From Ciona savignyi (Eukaryota > Chordata > Ascidiacea > Phlebobranchia > Cionidae): a stretch of DNA of 64,000 bases. The notes below the pieces were generated by a model. The model searched no databases. It saw only the letters and a list, made by a program, of their open reading frames with translations, and was not told the DNA's origin. The stretch spans positions 26,871 to 90,870 of the forward strand of contig CH003395.1 of NCBI GenBank assembly GCA_000149265.1. The letters are read 5' to 3'. Within the stretch, counting starts at the first letter, position 1. Each line of letters begins with the position of its first letter. Positions 22,769 to 31,825 of the stretch are shown here, piece after piece. A program made the translations under genes and the position numbers.

Positions 22769-25300
22769 ATGAGTTATAAAGATCTCCGAAATAACGTATT
22801 AAGTTCACATACAGCGGTAAGTATTGCATTAGGTGCTTGGTAGTGAGGTATTTTGGTGGGCTACCAAACTGTGCCTGTAATTATGAATAATCTTGACAAA
22901 CTTTTAATTCCTTAGGAGCACCGTCAAAATCATAAATATTTTGTTTTCTGCTTTAAAGAACCTAATTTAAAGAACACACGCTTAAAATGTAGTAACATAA
23001 ATGCAGAAAATGCAAAACGACAGTCGTTAAAAAGTTAAAATATTGTAATACTAGAATACAATTTTTTTACCGAACTCAGATTCGAATCCATGATGGGCTC
23101 GTCGCTAAGACCGTGTTTTGTTTACAGTAAGGTATATGTATTGGTCGCGTTAAGCAATCGGCCACACGACCGTACAAGAATACAAATTTATGGCTTTTAT
23201 AATTACAGATGAACATATACCGCCCACGTTCGATGGCTTGTCTGGGAAGAAACCTGAATTCCGAATACGACGGAGAATTCCATAAAACAAGATCGGGATC
23301 AACGTCCACTGAAGGGAAGATTTCAATTTCAAGCGACGGATTCAGATCAATGATGAAAGATATACAAGTTGGACTTGGAAACAAACTCAACAAATTCTCG
23401 TCGGTTTCCGACCTTACTGGAATGGAATTCGGCGATTATCACGACGTTTCTTTTGTTGGAAAAAGAACCGAGAAAATCGGTGGAATTATTGGGAAAATTA
23501 CAAAGAAGAAGAAATATCAGTTCGGATCTGTTTCGAATATTTCTGTCTGTTCTTCGTTGTCACATCGGGTGAAGAAACTCAATGTTTCAAACTCAGCATC
23601 GAAGCTACGAGGTCGATTCAAGCGAAGTGGGAGGCAAGATAAGAGCGACAAGCTACAACATAAATTGTGAGTTTCATTTCACGTATTGTCTGTATAATAT
23701 CGGGAATTAAGGAAATGTAGATGTATATGAAACTACGAAATTTCATAGTAATCCTAACCAAACCAAGGCATGGAAAATTAGGTGAATGCGATTTTTAAGA
23801 AGTGCGGATTACAATCAATGTGAGCAAGACTCCACATAATTATAGGTGCTCCGTGTGTAAGTGTGCGTGCGTGTGTGTGCGCGCGCGCGCGTGTGTGTGT
23901 GTGTGTGTAGTATCACCTCACCTTGTTTCGGGTTGGCAGGTGTTGTTGATACCAGATGATATTTACAAATCGGTTAAAACTCCCGTAGAGCCTGAGAGAA
24001 ATTCTTAATCATCTACAGTTACCATTAAAATCGATATGAAACTGCGCGTATTAAATTGCACCAGGCTCATTTGATTGCAATGGAATTGTGATTAAACGAA
24101 TCTGGTGATTGAATGGTTATTGGAGATTAATGAAGTTAAATGTCCAACAGTGAGAATATATTCGCTTGGCTTCATCGTAGCGGGAAGAAAGCTGGAAGGT
24201 ACGCCATGCGCAGGAACAGGTCCCCGATTCCAATGACTAAATCGGATACAAGGAGAAAACCATTGAAACTCACGCTGAAGGAAGTACTATCGAAAAAAGG
24301 TAAAGTACCGAATAGTACATTTAATTTTGTTTATTACGCCATCATTATTATTACCGTTAGTTAAATTCTTTTCTTATTTAGGTTCATAAAATAGATAAAT
24401 TATTAATAATTTTGCTGGAGAAAAATTAAAAAATGACGGCAGTTATTGAATTTATATTTAATTCCAAACTGAAAAGTTTTTTAAATTCACAATATAAACG
24501 CCGTGACAATATGCAGTAAATTTAATAAATTGGACATCTGCATCATAACCCTATTCATTAGTTGCTTGTTGGTAACAAATAGTTTCAACTTATTAGAAAC
24601 AACAAACGCATTTCGAGCATTCCTGTCGCGGGAACTCAGCGAAGAAAACTTGGATTTCTGGCTCGACGTGGAAACATACAAGAGAGCAAAGGCCTCAAAA
24701 CGCCAGAAAATGGGGATTAAAATTTACGAGAAATATATTTCACCGTCTTCAACGCATGAGGTAAGAATATAAACATCCGGGTTTTTATGTATTTAGAATA
24801 AAATTATGTAAAATTCAAATCGAATCTTTTGTTAAATCTTGTATAATTTACCTTATATTAATTTAGTGTTACCTGCCCATATGGTGGAACGTATATCCAT
24901 CACACAAAAAGTGATGGATCAAAAAACAGTTGAAAAAAAGTAAGGTCGTGTGGTCGAATGGTTAATGCGACCGATACATCTATAAATCAATCAATTAAAT
25001 ACTTTCGGTATTCTTTGGGAATATACATGAATATATACCATCGTATATTACCTGTGTCTAATAACATGTAACTTTTATGTTATTAATCCATAACCCAACT
25101 TAAGAATTTAAGACTATCAGTGTTGAAAGCGGCAAGGACTAACAACATGAACCTCCCAGATAAACGTGGAAAGTTGTGTCCGACAACAAACCAGAAGGAA
25201 ATTATTGAACTTCGACGTTGATACTTTCGATGAAGCCCAACAACATATTTTCAAGCTAATGGCCGCAGACTCTTTCAGAAGATTTTTGGAAGTATTCTAA
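22769..25300 (+). CDS. RGS protein, R4-like (5 exons, 319 aa)
   Basis: Exons: 22769-22816, 23209-23666, 24151-24299, 24597-24760, 25160-25300; all phases agree. The N-terminal part is basic and Ser-rich with no domain I recognise. The RGS domain covers about residues 210-319 (FRAFLSRELSEENLDFWLDV, INVESCVRQQ, FDEAQQHIFKLMAADSFRRF). The SEENLDFW motif holds the Asn that contacts the G alpha switch region, so GAP activity is expected (family knowledge). Compared with the neighbouring C2-RGS gene, the exon break before the INV/INI block falls at the same place, which supports a tandem duplication origin. The protein ends right after RRFLEVF, shorter than the neighbour, which carries about 12 more residues there. 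Confidence 0.88.
23061..23172 (-). mobile_element. SINE-B copy
   Basis: Reversed: TTTTTTTACCGAACTCAG, ATTCGAATCCATGATGGGCT, GTTAAGCAATCGGCCACACG. It ends about 35 bp before exon 2 of the second RGS gene. Confidence 0.85.
23860..23912. repeat. (GT)n/(GC)n mixed dinucleotide tract
   Basis: GTGTGTGTGCGCGCGCGCGC followed by GTGTGTGTGT; purine-pyrimidine alternating, a possible Z-DNA former. Lies in intron 2 of the second RGS gene. Confidence 0.95.
24943..24992 (+). mobile_element. SINE-B head fragment
   Basis: GGTCGTGTGGTCGAATGGTT then AATGCGACCGATACATCTAT; the rest is absent. A SINE-A-like tail (GGGAATATACATGAATAT) follows about 25 bp on. Confidence 0.7.
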
Positions 25301-25616
25301 ATTTCGATTTTATTGCGATTGAATGAAGTAATAAATGTTCCAATTAATTTGCTAGAAGTTTGATTTATTATAAAAAGTCAATATTTAATTTGAAAATTAT
25401 TTGAGCAAAAATTTTTTATTTCTATGTGAGAGGAGGGTAGTATATCCATGTTTATCCCGGTACAAGGGAAAATGCAATGCTTAATACGAGACAAAGAAAT
25501 TCATGTTTAAATAAAATGGTGACACCGCTTGCGTTTTATCAAGCACAAGGATAAACATAAATATACCTTTGTCCTATTCACGAAAATATACATAAATATG
25601 TTATTGGAAAAACAAA

Positions 25617-25760
25617 ATTTTGTAACAAGAACTCAACAATTAATTGTGACCAGAATAACAATTAGTTGAAGTCTGCAGTGAGATTCCCACCCGATAACTC
25701 GGGGAGATTCATGTCTGCACCATTGAGCTGTAGACACGACATGGTTTAATAGGAAATTAA
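25617..25760 (+). repeat. CCCGATAACTCGGGG module, copy 1
   Basis: AATTGTGACCAGAATAACAA, GAAGTCTGCAGTGAGATTCC, CATTGAGCTGTAGACACGA. On the reverse strand the ends can pair like a tRNA acceptor stem and the TGAGCTGTAGAC end resembles the tRNA D-arm region, so it may be a decayed tRNA copy. Other copies, all on the same strand: 26277-26366, 27095-27190, 27885-28000, 28808-28912, 29875-29995. Confidence 0.75.
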
Positions 25761-25846
25761 ACGCCTTGTAATCATCGTTGTCGCAGTGGTAAATAGGTAT
25801 TTTTTCGTTGTAACATTCTTGTTCATTTTCCAAATAATTCAAAGAA

Positions 25847-25918
25847 GACACCAGTGAGATTTGAACTCACGACCCCTGGTTTACAAGACCAGTTCTCTAA
25901 CCACTGAGCTATACAGGC
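25847..25918 (-). pseudogene. tRNA-Thr(UGU) copy with damaged acceptor stem
   Basis: 72 nt with CTTGTAA anticodon loop intact, but the acceptor arms GCCTGTA and TGGTGTC have about three mismatches. Probably inactive. Confidence 0.7.
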
Positions 25919-26032
25919 GATGTAAAAATTGAAAGTTAATTAACTGGACTTTCTTCGCAGCTACTTGTTGAAATACTTCATTTGTCGATTCTATTGTGGT
26001 GAAAGTGATTTAATTTTACTCCGTCAACAAGC

Positions 26033-26114
26033 GCCTCTATAACTCAGTGGTTAGAGCACTGGTCTTGTAAACCAGGTCTCGTAAATCTTGTGGTGAGTTC
26101 AAATGTCACTGGAA
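26033..26114 (+). pseudogene. tRNA-Thr(UGU) copy with variable-loop/T-arm insertion
   Basis: The 5' half is intact (GCCTCTATAACTCAGTGG, CTGGTCTTGTAAACCAG). An extra about 12 nt (TCTCGTAAATCTTGTGG region) sits before the GTGAGTTC T-arm, and the 3' acceptor strand ends TGGAAGA. Pseudogene. Confidence 0.75.
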
Positions 26115-26474
26115 GATTCAATTTTTTTTCGAGTATGATAAAGGAACGAAGCCAAGTACGATACAAAGAAATTGCTTTGAAATAAAATGATAACTCCGCT
26201 TGCGTTTTCTTAATCACGAGAATTAACATAAATATCTTATCTGAAAAACAAAATTTTGTAACAAACCACTCAGCAAACAATTATGACCAGAATAACAAAT
26301 AATTGAAGTCTACAATGTGATTACCACCCGATAACTCGGGGCGATTCGTGTCTGTCCCATTGAGGGAAAAGTGAAAGTTAAACAACTCGTCTTTCTTCGT
26401 AGCTACTTGTTAAAATACTTTATTTCTCGATTCTATTGTGGTGAAAGTGATTTAATTGTAACTCAAGAAACAGC

Positions 26475-26546
26475 GCCTCTATAGCTCAGTGGTTAGAGCA
26501 CTGGTCTTGTAAACCTGGGGTCGTGAGTTCAAATCTCATTGGAGGC
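26475..26546 (+). tRNA. tRNA-Thr(UGU), near intact
   Basis: 72 nt. Acceptor arms GCCTCTA and TGGAGGC pair. The loop CTTGTAA gives anticodon UGU. One mismatch lies in the anticodon stem (CTGGT/ACCTG) and one G-U at the T-stem. A T7 run just downstream would end Pol III transcription. Confidence 0.7.
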
Positions 26547-26694
26547 TTTCATTTTTTTCCAAGAGTGAAAACGAACCGACGCCGAATTATTTTTTATTCA
26601 ATTAATTTCTTTATGTAGCGAAATTTTTCTTGGCAAAATAGAATAATGGGTTCTACCAATATTGAAAAAACGTCTCAAACATAAACAAAACACT

Positions 26695-26800
26695 GGATTA
26701 GCTCCGATAAACTGGCGTTTTCGCTAGGTAATCTGACGACTGCCCGTGTAATAACCCTTATGTGTTTTCTCTTTTACGGGAATAAGTATAGATATCCAAT
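26695..26800 (+). mobile_element. SINE-A fragment inside the tRNA modules
   Basis: AGCTCCGATAAACTGGCGTT, GACGACTGCCCGTGTAATAA, TTTACGGGAATAAG. Sister fragments with the same changed word CTGGCGTTTT(A/T)CGCTAGGT lie at 28450-28575 and 29750-29875, so they multiplied together with the tRNA modules and not by new insertions. Confidence 0.8.
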
Positions 26801-27472
26801 ACAATTAAATGTACGGAAATAGTATAGAAATAAAAAAAACATTCATAAACAAATAAAGTTTGTTTTATATTCTTAAATTTCGATGTAATTGCGATCCGAC
26901 GAATTAATTTCCCCTTGAAATGTTGGAATAGTCGGAAGGCAATTTTAAAACTATTTAAGCAAACTACTTTCATTGTTATGCAATACATTACATCGAAATT
27001 TCTTTGAAAATAAAATGATAATGCCGCTTGCGCTTTAAAAAAAATAAACATAAATATTTTTTTCCGAAAAACAAAATCTTGTAACAAAGAACTCAGCAAT
27101 AAATTGTGACCAGAATAACAATTAATTGAAGTCTGCAGTGAGATTCCCACCCGATAACTTATGTCTGCAACATTGAGCTGTACACGATATTGTTTAATTG
27201 ATCATTTTCAACCATAGTAGTAGAAGTGTTAAATACGTAATTTCAAAATAATAAGTAAATACGAACCAAAAATTAAAAAATAAATCTTATTTTTTAGACC
27301 AATAATTTAATGTTATATAAATATTCGGGAGTGTTACGTTTGTTAAGTTTAAATGTTTAATGGATTAGTTTCCGTATAAAACAGAAAGGATTGCAATTTT
27401 GGATATGAAGAACTGAATTAAACAACTTTTGCTTTAACTGTCTTATCATGAATTCAACTAAAAGTATACGAA

Positions 27473-27544
27473 GCCTCCAGTGAGATTTGAACTCACGACC
27501 CCTGGTTTACAAGACCAGTGCTCTAACCACTGAGCTATAGAGGC
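27473..27544 (-). tRNA. tRNA-Thr(UGU), intact
   Basis: All arms pair: GCCTCTA/TGGAGGC (one wobble), D-stem GCTC/GAGC, anticodon stem CTGGT/ACCAG with loop CTTGTAA (UGU), T-stem GTGAG/CTCAC with TTCAAAT. Internal A and B boxes are present and a TTTT terminator lies about 11 nt downstream on the - strand. Expected to decode ACA Thr codons. This is the best candidate for the source gene of the cluster. Confidence 0.95.
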
Positions 27545-28267
27545 GATGAGAAAATTGAAAGTTAAACAACTCGTCTTTCTTCGTAGCTACATGTTAAAAT
27601 ACTTTATTTGTCAATTCTATTGTGATGAAAGTGATTTAAAGAAATAAAAAAAAAACATTCATAAACAAATAAAGTTTGTTTTAAATTCTTAAATTTCGAT
27701 GTAATTGCGATCCGACGAATTAACTTCCCCTTGAAATGTTGGAATAGTCGGAAGGCAATTTTAAAACTATTTAAGCAAACTACTTTCATTGTTATGCAAT
27801 ACATTACATCGAAATTTCTTTAGCGCTTTAAAAAAAATAAACATAAATATTTTTTCCGAAAAACAAAATCTTGTAACAAAGCACTCAACAATCAACTCTG
27901 ACCAGAATAACAATTATTGAAGTCTGCAGTGAGATTACCACCCGATAACTCGGGGCGATTCATGTCTGCACCATTGAGCTGTAGACACGATATGGTTTAA
28001 AGTTAAATCACTTTTCTTTCTTCGTTGTCGCAGTGGTAAATATATTAAAAAAAAACTAAAAAATACAAAGACAAAATTTTAAAATGTTTCGTCATTTTGG
28101 ACCAATAATTTAATGTTGTGTATAAATATTCGGGAGTGTTACGTTTGTTAAGTTTAAATGTTTTATGGATTAGTTTTCTCATAAAAAAGACGGAATTGCA
28201 AGTTTGGATAGAAAGAACTAAATTAAATAACTTTTGCTGTAACATTCTTATTCATATTCCCAAATAA

Positions 28268-28328
28268 ACAGTGGTTAGAGCACTGGTCTTGTAAACCAGG
28301 AGTCGTGAGTTCAAATCTCACTGGAGGC
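28268..28328 (+). pseudogene. tRNA-Thr(UGU), 5'-truncated
   Basis: Starts at CAGTGGTTAGAGCACTGG, lacking the 5' acceptor strand and half of the D-arm; the rest to TGGAGGC is intact and is followed by a T-rich run. Confidence 0.85.
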
Positions 28329-29195
28329 TTTATTTTTTTTCCAATAGTGAAAACGAACCGACGCCATTTATTTAATTATTTCTTTATGTAGCGAAATTTG
28401 TCTTGGCAAAATAGAATAATGTGTTCTACCAATATTGAAAAAAACGTCTCAAACATACACAACACATTGCAAAATAGTTCCGATAACCTGGCGTTTTACG
28501 CTAGGTAATATGACGATTGCCCGTGTGCTAACGCGTATATGTTTTCTCTTTTACGGAAATAAGTATAAAAATCCAATACAATTAAATTTACGAAAAATAG
28601 TACAGTATAGAAATAAAAAAAAACATTCATAAAAAAGTAAAGTTTGTTTTAAAGTCTTAAATTTCGATGTAATTGCGATCAGACGAATTAATTTTCCCTT
28701 GAAACTTTTTTTGAAAATAAAATAATAACGCCGCTAGCGTTTTCTCAATCACAAAAATAAACATAAATCACTTATCCGAAAAACAAAATTTTGTAACAAA
28801 GCACTCAGCAATAAATTGTGACCAGAATAACAAATCATTGAAGTCTGCAGTGGGATTCCCACCCGATAACTCGGGGCGATTCATGTCTGCACCATTGAGC
28901 TGTGGACACTTTTCACTGTTAAATCACTTTTCACCCTTAGCAGGCGAAGTGCTAAATACGTAATTTAAAAATAATAAGTAAATACAAACCGAAAATTAAA
29001 AAAAAATTCTTCTTGTTTAGACTAATAATTTAATGTTATATAAATATTCGGGAGTGCTACGTTTGTTAAGTTTAAATGTTTTATGGATTAGTTTCCTAAT
29101 AAAACAGAAAGGATTGCAAGTTTGGATATGAAGAACTAAATTAAACAACTTTTGCTTTAACTGTCTTATCATGAATTCATCTAAAAGGGTAATAA

Positions 29196-29272
29196 GCCTC
29201 CAGTGAGATTAGATTTGAACTCACGACCCCTGGTTTACAAGACCAGTGCTCTAACCACTGAGCTATAGAGGC
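29196..29272 (-). pseudogene. tRNA-Thr(UGU) with a 5-nt duplication in the T-arm
   Basis: 77 nt. Everything matches the intact copy at 27473 except GAGATTAGATTTGAAC, where AGATT is doubled and breaks the T-loop and B box. Confidence 0.85.
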
Positions 29273-29381
29273 GATGAGAAAAATAATAGTTAAACAACTC
29301 GTCTTTCTTCGCAGCTACATGTTAAAATACTTTATTTGTCGATTATGGTGAAAGTGATTTAATTGTACTCCGTGAAACATC

Positions 29382-29453
29382 GCCTCTATAGCTCAGTGGT
29401 TAGAGCTCTAGTCTTAAAAACCAGGGGTCGAGATTTCAAATCTCACTGGAGGC
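29382..29453 (+). pseudogene. tRNA-Thr-derived copy with anticodon changed to UAA
   Basis: 72 nt with acceptor GCCTCTA/TGGAGGC and a full D-arm, but the anticodon loop reads CTTAAAA, giving UAA (Leu) in place of UGU, and the T-stem is weakened (GAGAT). Probably a pseudogene; if it were transcribed and charged with Thr it would misread Leu codons. Confidence 0.7.
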
Positions 29454-30185
29454 TTTAATTTTTCCCCCAAGTATGATAACGAAACGACGTCAATTATTTT
29501 TTTATTCAATTAATTTCTTTATGTACTTGTTTGTTTGGTTATTTTACCATACATATAAAAGTAACATTTATGGAGTATGGAACTCATGTGTAGATGGGCG
29601 TTTAATATCTCAAATTCGTCCACATAATTTTGATAATTTTCTATTTTAGCCAAAAGATGCCGAGTCGGAACCAATTATGTCGTAAAACAATACACTTAGC
29701 GAAACTTGTCTGAACAAAATAGATTAATGGTTCAGCCAATATTGAATAACGTCTCAAACATACACAACCCTTTGCAATACCTCCGATAATCTGGCGTTTT
29801 TCGCTAGGTTATCTGACGATTGCCCGTGTGATAACGCCTCATGTGTTTATTCTTTTACAGTGATAAACATTGATAGCAATAAATTGTGACCAGAATAACA
29901 ATTAGTTGAAGTCTGCAGTGGGATTGGCAACCGGTAACTCGGGGCGATTCATGTCTGGACCATTAAGCTGTAGACACGATATTGTTTAATTGTGAATTAA
30001 ATCACATTGCAATCTACGTTGTCGCAGTGGTAAATACGTAATTTGAAAAACAGAAAATAATTTGGAACCAAAAATTAAAAATATGCTTCTTCTTTTTGCC
30101 ATTAATTTAATTTTGTTTAATGGATTTGGGATGTCATTCCATGGCTTAATGTTTAATTCGTCATTTGAATTGTTACGTATATTTA

Positions 30186-30217
30186 GTCCAGTGCTCTAAC
30201 CACTGAGCTATAGAGGC
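30186..30217 (-). pseudogene. tRNA-Thr 5' fragment
   Basis: Only GCCTCTATAGCTCAGTGG and TTAGAGCACTGG remain, then unrelated sequence. Confidence 0.8.
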
Positions 30218-30269
30218 GACGTGAAAATTGAAAGTTAAACAACTCGACTCTCTTCGTTGCTGCTTGTAA

Positions 30270-30380
30270 ATGTCAATTCTCAGGTAACCCGACGGTGGGC
30301 GCGAGGTGATCTGACGATTGCCCATGTGTTAACCCCCTTGGTTTCCTTTTCACGGGGATAAATATGAATGCCATATCGCA
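30270..30380 (+). mobile_element. SINE-A tail fragment
   Basis: GGTAACCCGACGGTGGGCGC to GGGGATAAATATGAATGCC; close to consensus, so younger than the fragments inside the tRNA modules. Confidence 0.9.
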
Positions 30381-30926
30381 AAGTATTTAAAAATAACTAT
30401 TGTATAGAAACACAATTTGTTCGGATAAGGGTGATGCAAATTTTCCGAGAAACGAATTTTTTTTGTTAAATCAAAAGTCGAAGCAATCTATAAAAATGTT
30501 AGTCAGGATTTCTAAAAGTTTCAACCTGATTCAATTATGACCTGGCGGCCAGACATACATGTCACCAGCGTGACGTAGAACATAAAACAGAGTAAATTTA
30601 AAAGGTGTTCCACTCGCAAATGGAGCCCATATTTTAAGGCTGGTGCTCCTTTCTGCTCCAGCGTTAAATTTCTCGCATTTGGCGCATACCTCAAACTTTT
30701 AGTGAGTTGTATTTCAGTCGAAAGATGCCATGTTCAAAACCAATTGTTCCCTAAAGCAATACACTTTGCGGAACTCTTCTGAACCTAGTGCATTAATCGG
30801 TTAGGCTAAAATTAAAGAATTTTTCTAATCATACAAAACGACCGTCAAATACAACAAACTGCATTGAAACTTAAATTGTCAATTCTATTGCGCTTAAAGT
30901 CATTTAATTATACTTGTTTCATCGTC

Positions 30927-30998
30927 GACTCTATAGCTCAGTGGTTAGAGCACTGGTCTTGTAAACCATGGGTCGTGAGTTCAAATCTCACTGGAGGC
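30927..30998 (+). tRNA. tRNA-Thr(UGU), slightly drifted
   Basis: 72 nt, anticodon loop CTTGTAA. One mismatch lies in the acceptor stem (GACTCTA against TGGAGGC) and one at the base of the anticodon stem (CTGGT/ACCAT). B box intact. No clear T4 terminator immediately follows, so activity is doubtful. Confidence 0.6.
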
Positions 30999-31627
30999 TT
31001 AAATTTGGTAGAGTATAAAATACTTTCATCTTTTAATTCCTTAATTTATTGTAAGTTGACTTCCAAGATTTTGAAATAATCTGACGATTGCTCGTATAAA
31101 GTACGCTAATACTGCAGAAATCAAACCAGTTATATAAAATTTTGTTCGTATAACTTGTGATCAGTCCCTTTTCATACAGGATAATTAAATAAGATCTGAA
31201 CTTATTTTATTCATACAGATCTCATTTCACTTAAGCGCAAGTATGTACAATCAATAACATTAATATCCAATTGAAATTGTTTCTTTAAGTTCGTACCACA
31301 TTTCGCGGATATCTTCATGTCGGCAACTGTGAGTGAAAATTTTTAATTAATTTGACGCATTCCGGACAAACGACTTCATAACGCCAACGTCTCCGTGCGT
31401 CAGACGGAATGCGGCAACGCTAATTAGAAGCGGGCCAGCATTAAACAAACGTAACAAAACCGAATGGGATTCAATGAAAAACGATGGACACGGGATTTGA
31501 ACCCACCACCATCAGGCCCTTGGTCTATGGCGCTACGTATAAGCCAACAAGGGATTATTCCATTGCAGCTATTGTTGTGTTGGTTCATGATGTCATTATA
31601 CATTGGGCTACAATACACCTATTTTTG

Positions 31628-31795
31628 TAGAATGTTCATGTTTATCCCCGTGAATGGCAACACGAACGGGAAGTTAGTAGAACCCATTAATACGCTGGGT
31701 TCAGGCAATGTCCGTTAAGTGCCTTGCCCAAGGACACGACCGACAAGCTAGCGACCAAATTTCGATACTACATGAAACGCTACCAACCCACAGCT
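31628..31795 (-). mobile_element. SINE-A with internal deletion
   Basis: The tail GTTCATGTTTATCCCCGTGA joins directly to TAGAACCCATTAATACGCTG; the middle about 110 bp is missing. It lies just beyond the 3' end of the EGF gene. Confidence 0.85.
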
Positions 31796-31825
31796 ATTCT
31801 TTAAAACAAACGTGATCGCAATACG

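Larger units (their letters stand above)
25301..31825. other. Amplified tRNA-Thr region between RGS and EGF genes
   Basis: About 6 kb of interleaved modules: nine full or partial tRNA-Thr(UGU) sequences, six copies of a segment with CCCGATAACTCGGGGCGATT, three copies of an about 180-bp block (26815, 27640, 28610), four copies of a TATTCGGGAGTGTTACGTTT block, and partial SINE-A pieces at 26695, 28450 and 29750. Open frames here (for example the nearly identical ones on - at about 26840-27000 and 27640-27804) follow the repeats and are not taken as genes. Confidence 0.7.

Noticed and set aside
23939-24008. Possible extra exon of the second RGS gene after GGTTGGCAG
   Set aside because: Joining it to exon 2 gives an immediate stop, while the 24151 exon joins in phase and leads to the RGS domain.
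24185-24220. A 15-nt GTACGC...CAG stretch looking like an intron in RGS exon 3
   Set aside because: Too short for splicing, and it reads through in frame (GRYAMRRNRS).
26758-27150. Long open frame on - within the tRNA region, with a near-identical twin at 27604-27804
   Set aside because: The identity comes from duplication of a whole non-coding block. The frame has no start context, domain or splice partner, and a third block copy at 28610 breaks it.
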